This document shows positions 27,543 through 36,371 of a stretch of 64,000 nucleotides of DNA, in pieces; within the stretch, counting starts at the first letter, position 1, and each line of letters starts with the position of its first letter. The DNA lies in contig NZ_JABAII010000025.1 in assembly GCF_012641405.1 (NCBI RefSeq), positions 1-64,000 on the forward strand. The letters run 5' to 3'. The DNA is from Rhizobium sp. P40RR-XXII. GTDB lineage: Bacteria > Pseudomonadota > Alphaproteobacteria > Rhizobiales > Rhizobiaceae. The position numbers and the translations under genes are program-made. The notes beneath the pieces were generated by a model, which was not told where the DNA came from, ran no database searches, and worked only from the letters and a program-made list of their open reading frames with translations.

Positions 27543-28145
27543 TTATGCCTTCGCCTTTTCGTCGCCCGGCAGCACGTAATCCGTGCCTTCCCAGGGAGAC
27601 AGAAAGTCGAAGTTACGGAATTCCTGCTTCAGCTCCACAGGCTCATAGACGACGCGCTTGGCAGCATCGTCGTAGCGAACCTCGACGAAACCGGTCGTCG
27701 GGAAATCCTTGCGCAGCGGGTGACCCTCGAAACCATAATCGGTCAGGATACGGCGCAGATCCGGGTGTCCCGTGAAAAGAACGCCGTACATGTCCCAGGT
27801 TTCGCGCTCGAACCAATCGGCGCCGGGATAAAGGCCACAAGCGGAGGGAATAGGCTGATCCTCGCCGACAGGAACCTTGACGCGGATGCGCAGGTTCTTC
27901 TTCGGCGACAGAAGATGGTAGACGACATCGAAGCGCTCGGCGCGCTGCGGCCAGTCGACGCCACAGATATCCGTTATGTTGACGAAGCCGCACTTGGCGT
28001 CGTCACGCAGGAAGGTCAGCAGGGCGATAACGTTTTCGGCCGTCGTCGTCACATTCAGTTCACCGTACTTGATCTCGCTCGAGGAGATCAGGGCGCTGCG
28101 AACTTCCGTGAGATAAGCGGCGAGCTCGTTCAGGGCTTCACTCAT
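27543..28145 (-). CDS. nuoC: NADH-quinone oxidoreductase subunit C
   Basis: The 200-residue, 30-kDa-type peripheral subunit has the family motif ERETWDMYGVLFTGHPDLRR and then ILTDYGFEGHPLRKDFPTTG. It binds no cofactor and scaffolds NuoD and NuoB. It lies 18 bases after nuoB. Confidence 0.97.
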   Translation of the reverse strand: MSEALNELAAYLTEVRSALISSSEIKYGELNVTTTAENVIALLTFLRDDAKCGFVNITDICGVDWPQRAERFDVVYHLLSPKKNLRIRVKVPVGEDQPIPSACGLYPGADWFERETWDMYGVLFTGHPDLRRILTDYGFEGHPLRKDFPTTGFVEVRYDDAAKRVVYEPVELKQEFRNFDFLSPWEGTDYVLPGDEKAKA

Positions 28146-28163
28146 GATACCTTGTCCCCTGCC

Positions 28164-28745
28164 TTACCGTTCGATCGTGCCGGTGCGCCGGATCTTCTTC
28201 TGCAGCAGAAGCACGCCGTAAAGCAGCGCCTCCGCCGTGGGAGGACAGCCCGGAATATAGATGTCGATCGGCACCACACGGTCGCAGCCGCGCACGACGG
28301 AATAGGAATAGTGATAATAGCCGCCGCCGTTGGCGCAGGAGCCCATCGAGATGACATAACGCGGCTCGGGCATCTGGTCGTAGACCTTGCGCAGAGCAGG
28401 CGCCATCTTGTTGGTGAGGGTGCCGGCGACGATCATGACATCCGACTGGCGCGGCGAGGCACGCGGCGCAAAGCCGAAGCGCTCGACGTCGTAACGCGGC
28501 ATGGAAACCTGCATCATTTCAACGGCGCAGCAGGCGAGACCGAAGGTCATCCACATCAGGGAGCCGGTGCGGGCCCAGTTGATCAGCTCATCGGTGGAGG
28601 TGACCAGAAAACCCTTGTCGGCGAGTTCGTTGTTGATCTCGCCGAAGAACGGATCGTTGCTGCCGATCGGCTTGCCGGTCGCGGGATCGACGATCCCCTT
28701 CGGCTGCGGCGCCACGAGCGTCGTGTTGCTTGGGGCTACTCCCAT
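28164..28745 (-). CDS. nuoB: NADH-quinone oxidoreductase subunit B
   Basis: The 193-residue subunit carries cluster N2, the last iron-sulfur centre before quinone. Its ligands are the adjacent cysteines in FGLACCAVEMM, plus GSCANGGGYYHYSYS and IYIPGCPPTAEALLYG. The start at 28745 (MGVAPSNTTLVAP) overlaps the nuoA coding end by 10 bases and has AAGGGAG upstream; an in-frame ATG at 28766 is less likely. Confidence 0.96.
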   Translation of the reverse strand: MGVAPSNTTLVAPQPKGIVDPATGKPIGSNDPFFGEINNELADKGFLVTSTDELINWARTGSLMWMTFGLACCAVEMMQVSMPRYDVERFGFAPRASPRQSDVMIVAGTLTNKMAPALRKVYDQMPEPRYVISMGSCANGGGYYHYSYSVVRGCDRVVPIDIYIPGCPPTAEALLYGVLLLQKKIRRTGTIER

Positions 28746-29101
28746 TCCAGGGCTCCCTTCTTCCATTCATAAATAAAGCCAATGGTCAGCACCAGCAGGA
28801 ACACCATCATCGACCAGAATCCGAACCAGCCGATCGCGCCGAAGGAGACGGCCCACGGGAAGAGGAAGGCGACTTCCAGATCGAAGATGATGAAGAGAAT
28901 CGATACCAGGTAGAAGCGGATATCGAACTTCATGCGGGCGTCATCGAATGCATTGAAGCCGCATTCATAGGCCGACAGCTTTTCCGAGTCAGGCGCCTTG
29001 AAGGCTACGGCAAATGGCGTGATCAACAGCGCCAGGCCAATCACCAAGGCAATACCAATGAAAATCGCTATCGGAATATAGGAACTGAGCAGTCCAGTCA
29101 T
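28736..29101 (-). CDS. nuoA: NADH-quinone oxidoreductase subunit A
   Basis: The 121-residue, three-span subunit has the motif SEKLSAYECGFNAFDDARMK in the loop near the quinone site and FLFPWAVSFGAIG in the second span. This is the first gene of the nuo series. Starts at 29110, 29104 or 29101 are all in frame; 29101 gives MTGLLSSYIPIAIF, the form I recall for rhizobial NuoA, but the ribosome site AGGG does not decide between them. Confidence 0.94.
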   Translation of the reverse strand: MTGLLSSYIPIAIFIGIALVIGLALLITPFAVAFKAPDSEKLSAYECGFNAFDDARMKFDIRFYLVSILFIIFDLEVAFLFPWAVSFGAIGWFGFWSMMVFLLVLTIGFIYEWKKGALEWE

Positions 29102-29187
29102 CATGTCCATCCCTGCTTGCGATCAGCGCCGGGGCGGCGCATTTGAGCAAATGCCCAGCAAGCGAAAGAGCGTTGCAACAAAGCCGT

Positions 29188-29216
29188 GGTTAGCGCAGGC
29201 GGAGCGCGCGCGCAAG
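29188..29216 (-). promoter_or_regulatory. Candidate sigma-70-type promoter of the nuo operon
   Basis: Read on the minus strand, CTTGCG (29216-29211) and CTAACC (29193-29188) are separated by 17 bases, resembling the rhizobial CTTGAC-N17-CTATAT pattern. It lies about 90 bases upstream of nuoA. The match at the -10 is only partial, so this is tentative. Confidence 0.35.
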
Positions 29217-29358
29217 CCTTTTGAATCTGTCGTTCGAGGTACTGTCGAGCGGTAGATATCAATGTGTTGCGACGGCAACGCGACAAATCAGCGCAAACGC
29301 GAAAGGGCTCGTTCGCAATCGCAATAAATTGACGTTTGATTGTAAGGGCTTGGAGAAA

Positions 29359-29435
29359 TGGCGCGAGTGACGGGGCTCGAACCCGCGACCTCCGGCGTGA
29401 CAGGCCGGCACTCTAACCGACTGAGCTACACCCGC
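29359..29435 (-). tRNA. tRNA-Asp (anticodon GTC), copy 1
   Basis: The 77-base cloverleaf starts GCGGGTG at 29435 and its acceptor arm pairs with CACTCGC. The anticodon loop is CTGTCAC with anticodon GTC, the T-arm has GGTTCGAGCC, and CCA is encoded at 29361-29359. It is identical over its full length to copy 2. Confidence 0.96.
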
Positions 29436-29486
29436 GCATTGCTTGGCCTTTCGGCCGAGCGCAAGATCCGGAACTTGCCTTGAAAA

Positions 29487-29563
29487 TGGCGCGAGTGACG
29501 GGGCTCGAACCCGCGACCTCCGGCGTGACAGGCCGGCACTCTAACCGACTGAGCTACACCCGC
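29487..29563 (-). tRNA. tRNA-Asp (anticodon GTC), copy 2
   Basis: All 77 bases equal those of copy 1, including the encoded CCA (29489-29487). The two genes are in tandem with a 51-base spacer, and this one would be transcribed first. Confidence 0.96.
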
Positions 29564-29955
29564 ATTTCATTTCAAGCATTCCGGATGCTTTCGCACCCAT
29601 CAAAGCGGCCCTCGCCGTTCGATGAGCGGCTAACTACGGGGTTCGTGTTTGGGTGTCAAGCAGGTTTGAATACAAATCGATGACAGAGTGCGAATTGTTA
29701 TGGACAAGCCTGTCCGCAATTTTCCGTTCCGTCGATTTGGCATGGCAGGTTCCCGCCTCACGCATTTCATCGGCCTCTGATATGTACCGCGCCAATCGGC
29801 GCGTCTTGGCATTTGCGCATGTGGACGGCGTATGCCCCGGGATGCGCAAAATCCAAAAAAATCAAAAAATCTTCACAAACACTCTTGCGGTTTTTCCCTG
29901 TTCCGCATAGATCACGGCCACCGAATGCGGCGGGCCAATGACTCGCTTGGCTGAA
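29564..29955. other. Intergenic stretch between the tRNA genes
   Basis: About 390 bases without a plausible coding frame. It ends with an A-rich piece (around 29848-29875) and the probable tRNA-Val promoter. Nothing else recognised. Confidence 0.5.
29884..29911 (+). promoter_or_regulatory. Candidate promoter of tRNA-Val
   Basis: CTTGCG (29884-29889) and CATAGA (29906-29911) are separated by 16 bases, 44 bases before the tRNA. It fits the rhizobial sigma-70 pattern loosely. Confidence 0.35.
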
Positions 29956-30031
29956 GGGCGATTAGCTCAGTTGGTAGAGCGCCTCGTTTACACCGAGGAT
30001 GTCGGGAGTTCGAGTCTCTCATCGCCCACCA
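29956..30031 (+). tRNA. tRNA-Val (anticodon TAC)
   Basis: The 76-base gene starts GGGCGAT and closes with ATCGCCC, discriminator A and encoded CCA (30029-30031). The anticodon arm is CCTCG-TTTACAC-CGAGG with TAC at its centre. It marks the left edge of the accessory segment that ends at hupB. Confidence 0.97.
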
Positions 30032-30121
30032 TTCTTTCCAGACTTAAAATGGTAGATTCTTAGGTAAGAGCGATGTTTTTCGTTCTCGACCGTCGGTTTT
30101 ACGCGTCCGATACGCGCCCGT

Positions 30122-30235
30122 TCAATAATTGCCGAAAATAATGACCGCCAGGAGCACCACGGAAACAAGCACGAGGGCCGCGATGATCATCAGCAGCTCC
30201 TTCAGCATGAACCTTTCCATCTTGCTGTCATCCAT
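30122..30235 (-). CDS. Small single-span membrane protein, 37 residues
   Basis: The frame opens with MDDSKMERFMLKELLMIIAA and continues as one hydrophobic helix, LVLVSVVLLAVIIFG, before ending NY. GGGAG lies about eight bases upstream of the ATG. A charged N-terminus with a C-terminal membrane anchor suggests an inner-membrane peptide. It sits alone between tRNA-Val and the truncated capsule gene. No family is recognised; such short tail-anchored proteins are usually missed by annotation. Confidence 0.5.
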   Translation of the reverse strand: MDDSKMERFMLKELLMIIAALVLVSVVLLAVIIFGNY

Positions 30236-30374
30236 GATGTTTGCTCCCGGCAAACCGTTATTCGCTTTCCTGGCATCGAATCGCTGCGCCAAGTTCAGCT
30301 ATAGTCCACATGTAAGTCGCCATATTGTCAATTTCAGAGACCCTTCAAGCGACCGATTCCATTTTTCGCCGTGT

Positions 30375-30965
30375 TCACGGCACGTCAATCTTGGATGGCC
30401 GCCGTCGCGGGAGGTCAACATAGCCATCAGGCAGATTGACGGTTCGCGACAATAACCTCTCGGCAATCTCGGCGGCGGCGGCGCGCGCGCCCTCCCCGGA
30501 GCAGAAATTGCCGCGTACCTGTATGGCGGCAGCAAGCAACTTGAAGAATGCTTCGCGCAGCTCGGGCGATGGCGGCCTCGGCTCATGCCAGAATCGATCC
30601 AAGGTCCCCTGGTCGCTCAGGCCCACAATATCGTAGACCGCCGCCCCGAGCACTTTGACCGGCCTGCCGGCCCGCAGTGCCGCAAGTGCTGCCGTGGAAT
30701 TGACCGTTACCATTCCCTGACTGGCGGCCATCAGCCGGTCGAGATCGCCGCCATCCGTGAAATGGACACGAGAGGACAATCCGCAGGAAGCGCCGATACC
30801 GTCAACATAGGCCCTCCAGTCCACGAGCCCGTTGTCGAGTGGATGGAGTTTCAGGACGATATGCGTTTCCGGCGCGGCATTTTCCGCGAAGGATCGGAGA
30901 ATCAGCCTGATCGCATCTTGCTGCTGATGAAAGGGCGAGTGCGCCCGCAGCTGGAAACAGCATGC
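30375..30965 (-). pseudogene. Capsule polysaccharide biosynthesis/export protein, 5'-truncated
   Basis: The frame encodes the C-terminal ~195 residues of a Capsule_synth (KpsS/KpsC-like) protein: HSPFHQQQDAIRLILRSF, VLKLHPLDNGLVDW, and the family hallmark MVTVNSTAALAALRAGRPVK then VLGAAVYDIVGLSDQGTLD. Upstream of about 30960 the frame runs antisense into a glycosyltransferase remnant, so its own N-terminal half and start are gone. An open frame does continue to 31067, but those first residues are read from the wrong strand of the other gene. Likely inactive. It points to a lost surface-polysaccharide locus. Confidence 0.7.
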
Positions 30966-31431
30966 CGGCGTGGTGGTCGGTTTCGGCGGGCTAGCCGGCC
31001 ATTGGTATATGAACAAGCCGAAGGAGTTCGGCGGGCCGATGAACCGGTTGCATGTCCGCAATGGCATGACCTGCGTGACCGGGGCAGTGATGCTGATTTC
31101 GGGCGATTGCCGGCGATCGATCGGCCTCTTCGACGAGGAGAATTTCGCGGTCGCCTATAATGACGTGGATTACTGCTTGCGGGCGCACAAGGCCGGCTAT
31201 CGCATCGTCTGGACGCCGTTTGCCTGCCTCTATCACCATGAATCGCTTTCGCGCGGCTCGGACAAATCCGGCGAACGAAAGAAACGATTCGAGCAGGAAA
31301 AGCAGAATCTGCGCCGGCTGCACGCCACGCAGGATTTCATCGATCGCGCGCTCAACCCGGCTTACAGCCGCGACAAATCGGACCCGAAGATCGTGATACC
31401 GACGCGACTGCATATCCCATCGATGTCGTAA
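30952..31431 (+). pseudogene. Family 2 glycosyltransferase, 5'-truncated
   Basis: The reading frame holds only the C-terminal part of a GT2 enzyme of the rhamnan/O-antigen type: QHAGVVVGFGGLAGHWYM, GAVMLISGDCRRSIGLFDE, FAVAYNDVDYCLRAHKAGYR, and FACLYHHESLSRGSD. The nucleotide-sugar-binding N-terminal half is missing, and the same frame has a stop near 30934, before the homology. It abuts, head to head, the truncated capsule gene at ~30955. The first ATG within the frame (30970) would give a 153-residue fragment that cannot be a full enzyme. Confidence 0.75.
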
Positions 31432-31453
31432 CGCGATCCGCGGGCTATATCGG

Positions 31454-34400
31454 TCAGAGTTGAATAAAATCCAGATCCCCGCCAATCTCGCTTTTGGCGA
31501 TGTCGACCACGCTCATCTCGTGGGTGAAGAGGATAGTCTGGAAGCGCTCGGCCGTTGCGGCCAGAACCTGCAGTCCGGCGCGGGCGCGCTCGTCGTCGAA
31601 CGTCTGGAAGATATCGTCGACGATCAGCGGCGCCGGCTCGTTGCGCGCCGAATAATCTTCGAGAAATGCCAGTCGCAGAGCGAGATAGAGCTGGTCGCCC
31701 GTACCTTCGCTCAAGCCATCCAGTGGCACGCGTTCGCCCGCAGCACGTTCCGCCAGCAGCTGCAGCGCATCGTTTTCATCATGGGCTTCGACAAGGCGGG
31801 AGAAACGGCCGCCGGTCAGCTGCGAGAACAACTCCCCCGCCCGCCTGATGACGGGATCAGCCTGTTTTTCGCGATAGGCCTCCATCGAACCCGCCAGCAT
31901 GCGCGCTGCGATCTTGAGGACGACCCATTGCCGCGCAAGGTCCTTTGCCTCCTGCTCGGCCGAGAGTTTTTCAAAAACGGCATATTCGGCACTCACGCCT
32001 GTTTCCAAAGCCTGCCGCTGGCGGCGGTTTTCCGCGAGCCGCGCCGAAAGCTCGCCATGCATGGCGAACTGCCGTTGATCTTCCTCGGTCAAGCGCTCGA
32101 TTTCGAGATCGGCGGCGACCCGTTCGAAGCCGGCAAGTTCGGCGCGAAGCTCCTCTTCGGCCTTGCCGTCGGCTTGCTGGCGGAAGCGGTCGCGACTTTC
32201 GACGAGCCGTGCGGCGAGACGCGTGCGTTCGCGTAGCCGCGAAAGCAGTGCCGGCAGATCGTCGACACCGCCGAGATCCGCAGTCAGCTGGTCGAGATCG
32301 ATAGCGATGGCGGCAAGCGCTGCCTCCTGGCGTGTCACGAGCGCTTCCCCGCGTTGCCGCTCCTCTTCGAGGCTGTCGCGCTTCTTCAGCTCGCCCCGCA
32401 TGGCGTTGACGCGGGTATGCAGTGCCTCGGCGGCGGCATCCGGCGGCAGATGATCCAGTTCATAGCCGCTATTGGCGCCAAGGGTCGCCAGTCGCCGTTC
32501 GAAATCCGCCATGTCGCGCCGCATGCCATTGACGCGACGGAAGCGGTTTTCGCGCTCCGCCAGGACATCCGGCAGCTCCTGCCATGCCTTCAGGGCGGCG
32601 GCCGCCATCTCCAGGGTCGTGTCGGATGGCAGGCCGAGCAGTTCAACGGCCTTGGTAAATGCACCGCGCCAGTCGGCATGCTGCCGTTCCAACATCCGCT
32701 GCTGGTCCTCGAACCGTGTCAGCCGGTCGCGTGTCGCACCGATCTCCCCTTCCCGCGTGCGGCTTTCGCTCCAGCGTTCCGAAAGAAGGCGCAGATGCTT
32801 GCGCAAGCCTTCCGCAATCGCGGCCGGCGGAAGACGGCCGCTCTTGTAGCCGGTCGCCTCGACGATATCTTGCAAGGCGGGCAAGACGCGGCCCTCGGCC
32901 AGCGCATTCTCATCCCGTTCGTCCAGTAAATCCCGTAGCGCCTTGCGCTCGCGTCGCAGCAACTCCACCCCGCGCCGCCACTCCAGCATGGTCGAAGGAT
33001 CGAGAGCATCGATACCGCAGGGTTCGAAAAGGGCGGAGAAGGTTGCCTGGGCATCCTTCAGGACCTTCTCACAGCCCTTGAGCCGACCGGAGGCCTCTTC
33101 GCGCTCCTGCAGCAGGCGCACCTGACGCAAGCGATAGTCGGCGTGGCGCGCGACACGATCCGCATCGCTCAAGGCGGCATCGGCCAGACGGTCCGCCTCG
33201 GCCAGCCCAACGGTCAATGCCGCTAGCAGCTTGGCTTCCGGAGCCGCACCGTCCGACCATCTTTGCTGGATGGAAGACCATTGCGCATCGCGTTCTTCAC
33301 GCGCGGCGATGATCTGTTCGCGCGTGACGATCGGCCCGCTACGCTCGGCATCCGCGAGCGTTCGTTCTATCTCCGCCAGCTGCTCGTCATTGTTCTGCAC
33401 TTTGCCGGCGGCTTCGCGCACCTTCGATCGCGCCGCGTCGATGGCGTCGCGATGTCCGGCAATCTCCGTCATTTCCGGCAGCGGCCCCGAGAACAGCATA
33501 TCGATGTCACCGACCGGTGGCTGCAGCCGTACGGCGGCTTCATTGAGATCGGCTTCGATGCGGCGTATCTGCGTTTCCAGGCCATCAAGTCGACTCAAGG
33601 CCGAGAGGTCGCTAGACAGTGCCTCGAGCTGATCGATGTAGGGTCTCGGATCGATCAGCCGGCCCGTAAGACCATCCCTCTCAAGCGCCGCGAGCTGCCT
33701 GCGCTCGCTCTCGGCTTGCTCTGACAGAGACTGCATCTGCCGCGTAAGCCGCCCGCCCTCCTCCACCAGCTCGAACAGGCGCGCACGGTCGATATCGCTC
33801 GGCTGCTGCCGCTCCAGCTCGAGTTCGGCAAGGCCGAGACGGCGGGCAAGCTGCGAAAGCGTGGTGTCGTAACCGGCGAGCTCCTGATCGACGCGCGGCA
33901 GGTCGTGACGCTGGGCGCGGTAGTTGCCGGTATCGGCAAAGAGCTGCATGATATCGCCCGACATCTGCAGCAGCGCTTCATCCACATGGACGCGCGAAAG
34001 GTCTTCCTCGGCGCGCAGAACGGCCTGCCGCGCCCGTCGCAGTTCCTCTTCGCTCGCGTGTTTATCGCGCAATCTCTGTTCAAGCCCGTCGGCAAAGCCA
34101 TCCGGTATGGCGGCGAGATCGGAAAGGCCATCGAGTGCAAGGGCTTCCGCATCGATTTCTGATAGCAAGGGCTGCAAGGTCTTCAGCCGCTTGAGCTGAT
34201 CCAGCGCCTCGCGCGTACCGCGACGCTCTGCCTGCAAGCGCCCCAGTTCCGTCTCCAGCTCGGCCGCCTCGGCAAGGAGCTTCTTCCAGTCGCCGGATTT
34301 CAGCTCGTTTTCCCGTTCTGTCTTACGGGCATCTTCGTAGCGGTCGAGGGCCTGGTAGAAGCCGCGATCCTTGGAGCGTCTGGCTGCGTAGATGCCGTCG

Positions 34401-34909
34401 GCCTCGGCGTCGAGCGACTGGCGCAGTCGCGACAGGCCTGTCAGACCGGAAGCGGCCGAAAACAGCAGGCTGCCGATCTCGCCGCCGCTGCGCAGCATTG
34501 CGATCGCACCTTGCCGCAGCCGTTGCGAGTCGAGACCGAAGGCGCGCTCGAAGACATCACGGCTCAAATTACCAAGGAAGGGCGCGAGAGCATCCTCGGC
34601 CAGCGACGTTTCCTTATCATCCGGAGCTAGAAGCGTTCCCTTGCGTCCGCGTCGGCGACGAAAGCTCAGCTTTGCGCCATCGCGCGCGCTGATATCGGCA
34701 CCGATCCGCAAGGTCCCGGGTTCATGCAGGAAACTCTGCTCGGCCGCCGTTGGAAAACCGAAAAGAAGATCGGAGATCGCGCTCAGAGCCGAGGATTTAC
34801 CCGCCTCGTTCGGACCATAAATCACGTGCAATCGCGCACCGGGGCGAAAATCGAGCGTGCGATCGGTCAGTGCGCCGTAGCGGAGAATATCGAGCCGGGT
34901 AAAGCGCAT
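31454..34909 (-). CDS. YhaN-type AAA ATPase (SbcC/Rad50-like)
   Basis: The 1151-residue SMC-like protein has Walker A in GPNEAGKSS (32-40), two long coiled-coil arms (about 170-960, many heptads with D/E/R/Q/L), the ABC signature LSEGTGDQLYLALRLAFL, and Walker B PLIVDDIFQTFDDERA. It has few cysteines and I see no CxxC, so the zinc hook that dimerises Rad50/SbcC is missing. It starts two bases after the stop of the Mre11-like gene. By analogy with YhaN/YhaO the pair should act as an ATP-dependent nuclease in DNA repair. Family membership is firm, exact function is inferred. Confidence 0.9.
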   Translation of the reverse strand: MRFTRLDILRYGALTDRTLDFRPGARLHVIYGPNEAGKSSALSAISDLLFGFPTAAEQSFLHEPGTLRIGADISARDGAKLSFRRRRGRKGTLLAPDDKETSLAEDALAPFLGNLSRDVFERAFGLDSQRLRQGAIAMLRSGGEIGSLLFSAASGLTGLSRLRQSLDAEADGIYAARRSKDRGFYQALDRYEDARKTERENELKSGDWKKLLAEAAELETELGRLQAERRGTREALDQLKRLKTLQPLLSEIDAEALALDGLSDLAAIPDGFADGLEQRLRDKHASEEELRRARQAVLRAEEDLSRVHVDEALLQMSGDIMQLFADTGNYRAQRHDLPRVDQELAGYDTTLSQLARRLGLAELELERQQPSDIDRARLFELVEEGGRLTRQMQSLSEQAESERRQLAALERDGLTGRLIDPRPYIDQLEALSSDLSALSRLDGLETQIRRIEADLNEAAVRLQPPVGDIDMLFSGPLPEMTEIAGHRDAIDAARSKVREAAGKVQNNDEQLAEIERTLADAERSGPIVTREQIIAAREERDAQWSSIQQRWSDGAAPEAKLLAALTVGLAEADRLADAALSDADRVARHADYRLRQVRLLQEREEASGRLKGCEKVLKDAQATFSALFEPCGIDALDPSTMLEWRRGVELLRRERKALRDLLDERDENALAEGRVLPALQDIVEATGYKSGRLPPAAIAEGLRKHLRLLSERWSESRTREGEIGATRDRLTRFEDQQRMLERQHADWRGAFTKAVELLGLPSDTTLEMAAAALKAWQELPDVLAERENRFRRVNGMRRDMADFERRLATLGANSGYELDHLPPDAAAEALHTRVNAMRGELKKRDSLEEERQRGEALVTRQEAALAAIAIDLDQLTADLGGVDDLPALLSRLRERTRLAARLVESRDRFRQQADGKAEEELRAELAGFERVAADLEIERLTEEDQRQFAMHGELSARLAENRRQRQALETGVSAEYAVFEKLSAEQEAKDLARQWVVLKIAARMLAGSMEAYREKQADPVIRRAGELFSQLTGGRFSRLVEAHDENDALQLLAERAAGERVPLDGLSEGTGDQLYLALRLAFLEDYSARNEPAPLIVDDIFQTFDDERARAGLQVLAATAERFQTILFTHEMSVVDIAKSEIGGDLDFIQL

Positions 34910-34911
34910 GG

Positions 34912-36147
34912 TCAGTCCGCCCTCTGCCCGCGCGTCAGCAGCAATTGCCGCGCCTCCTCGATAAGCGCCTCCAAGCTTTCGTCCAGCGGCTGCTCCGCCG
35001 CGCCGAGGCCACCTGGCAGGCGCACGGCAATCTCGTCGATCAGGCGGCCCGCTTCCGCCGCGATATCGGCATCACCGACATGTTCGGCCAAGAGCTGGCG
35101 CAGATCGAGCGCGCCGTCCGCATCCGCCAGTTTCTCGGGCGGCGGTTCCAGCCGCAGTTCCAGCTTTTCCAGCCAGATATCCTCATGCACCCGGTGGCAG
35201 GCGGCTTCCACTTCGTCTCGCCATTGCTGGCGGCTGGCGGCGATCGCGCCGTGCAGGGGCGTCACACCGGAAAGCCGGACGCGCAGCGCGGTCATGCGTC
35301 CGGACGTCTCGTCGGCCAAAGGCTGCACCGCGTGCTCCACGCGACGAAGGATCGCCGCCTGATCGTCCTCTGGACCAACAAGGATATCGGCCTGCGCGAA
35401 ACGCGCCTCGTCGACGATGATGCGCTCATGTTCGATCCGCCCGTCTTCGACCGTCACCAGCACCGCGCCCTTGGCACCGCGCTCGCGAATATTGCGACCC
35501 TGCAGATTGCCGGGAAAGATGACGAGCGGGTCCTGCGCCACCACTTCGAAATCATGCACATGGCCCAGCGCCCAGTAGTCATAGCCGCGCGAGCGCAGAT
35601 CATCGACCGAGCACGGCGCATAGGGCGCATGCGGCTCGCGGCCGGTCAGCGAGGTGTGGAGAATGCCGATGTTGAACCAGCCGGAGACGGGAGCGGGATA
35701 GGTAACCGCCAGATTGTCATTGGCGGAGCGTTCGGCGAAGCCCTGGCCATGCAGCGCCACTTGCAGCGCCTCCAGCCTGACGCTGCCCGGCTTGCCGGTC
35801 GGGAATTCATGGACGTTTGGCGGCAATGTGATGGTCTTGGTGATGACGCTTGCCGCATCGTGATTACCGCGCAGCAGGTAGACCGGAATGCCCGCCCGCT
35901 CCAGCCGCGCCATCTCGCGATTGAAGAAGAGGCCGATCTTGTTGTCCTTCCAGTCGCCATCATAGACATCGCCGGCAATGACAAAGAAATCGACGCTCTT
36001 CTCGATCGCCAAGCCCACAAGCGTCGAGAAGGCCTTGCGGCTGGCTTCGACGAAGACCGCGGCGACGGCGGCATCCTTTAGAGCCAGGCCCTGAAATGGG
36101 CTGCCAAGGTGCAGATCGGCGGCGTGAATGAAGCTGAAAGAAGGCAT
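34912..36147 (-). CDS. YhaO-type DNA repair nuclease (Mre11/SbcD-like)
   Basis: The 411-residue calcineurin-like phosphoesterase has all metal-binding motifs: HAADLHLGSP (His8, Asp11, His13), IAGDVYDGD (Asp60), LRGNHD (Asn95, His96), an HTSLTGREPHA histidine motif and GHVHDFE. A C-terminal capping region of about 150 residues follows. It is the first gene of a two-gene unit with the YhaN-like ATPase, together resembling the Mre11-Rad50 core. It is divergent from the aldo/keto reductase gene. Confidence 0.9.
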   Translation of the reverse strand: MPSFSFIHAADLHLGSPFQGLALKDAAVAAVFVEASRKAFSTLVGLAIEKSVDFFVIAGDVYDGDWKDNKIGLFFNREMARLERAGIPVYLLRGNHDAASVITKTITLPPNVHEFPTGKPGSVRLEALQVALHGQGFAERSANDNLAVTYPAPVSGWFNIGILHTSLTGREPHAPYAPCSVDDLRSRGYDYWALGHVHDFEVVAQDPLVIFPGNLQGRNIRERGAKGAVLVTVEDGRIEHERIIVDEARFAQADILVGPEDDQAAILRRVEHAVQPLADETSGRMTALRVRLSGVTPLHGAIAASRQQWRDEVEAACHRVHEDIWLEKLELRLEPPPEKLADADGALDLRQLLAEHVGDADIAAEAGRLIDEIAVRLPGGLGAAEQPLDESLEALIEEARQLLLTRGQRAD

Positions 36148-36371
36148 GGGCTCCGATAGCAGTCAGATGTCCGGTCTTTCCTTTGTAAGGAAATGGAGGC
36201 GCTGTGAATACCGCGCCAGTGGCTTCATCCAATGGTTTCGTAAGTCAGGCCGAGCCTGTCATGTTTCTCAGTCACGCGATTGCGATCCTCGATCGCCGAT
36301 GTGCGCTTGTGGCCCTGTCGGACGGCTGCTACTGCGCTATCATTCTACCAGCAAAAGCGAGGAGACATCTC

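Noticed and set aside
30966..31067. N-terminal extension of the capsule protein frame
   Set aside because: These codons are antisense to the glycosyltransferase remnant and show no similarity to capsule proteins, so they are a chance read-through of the junction.
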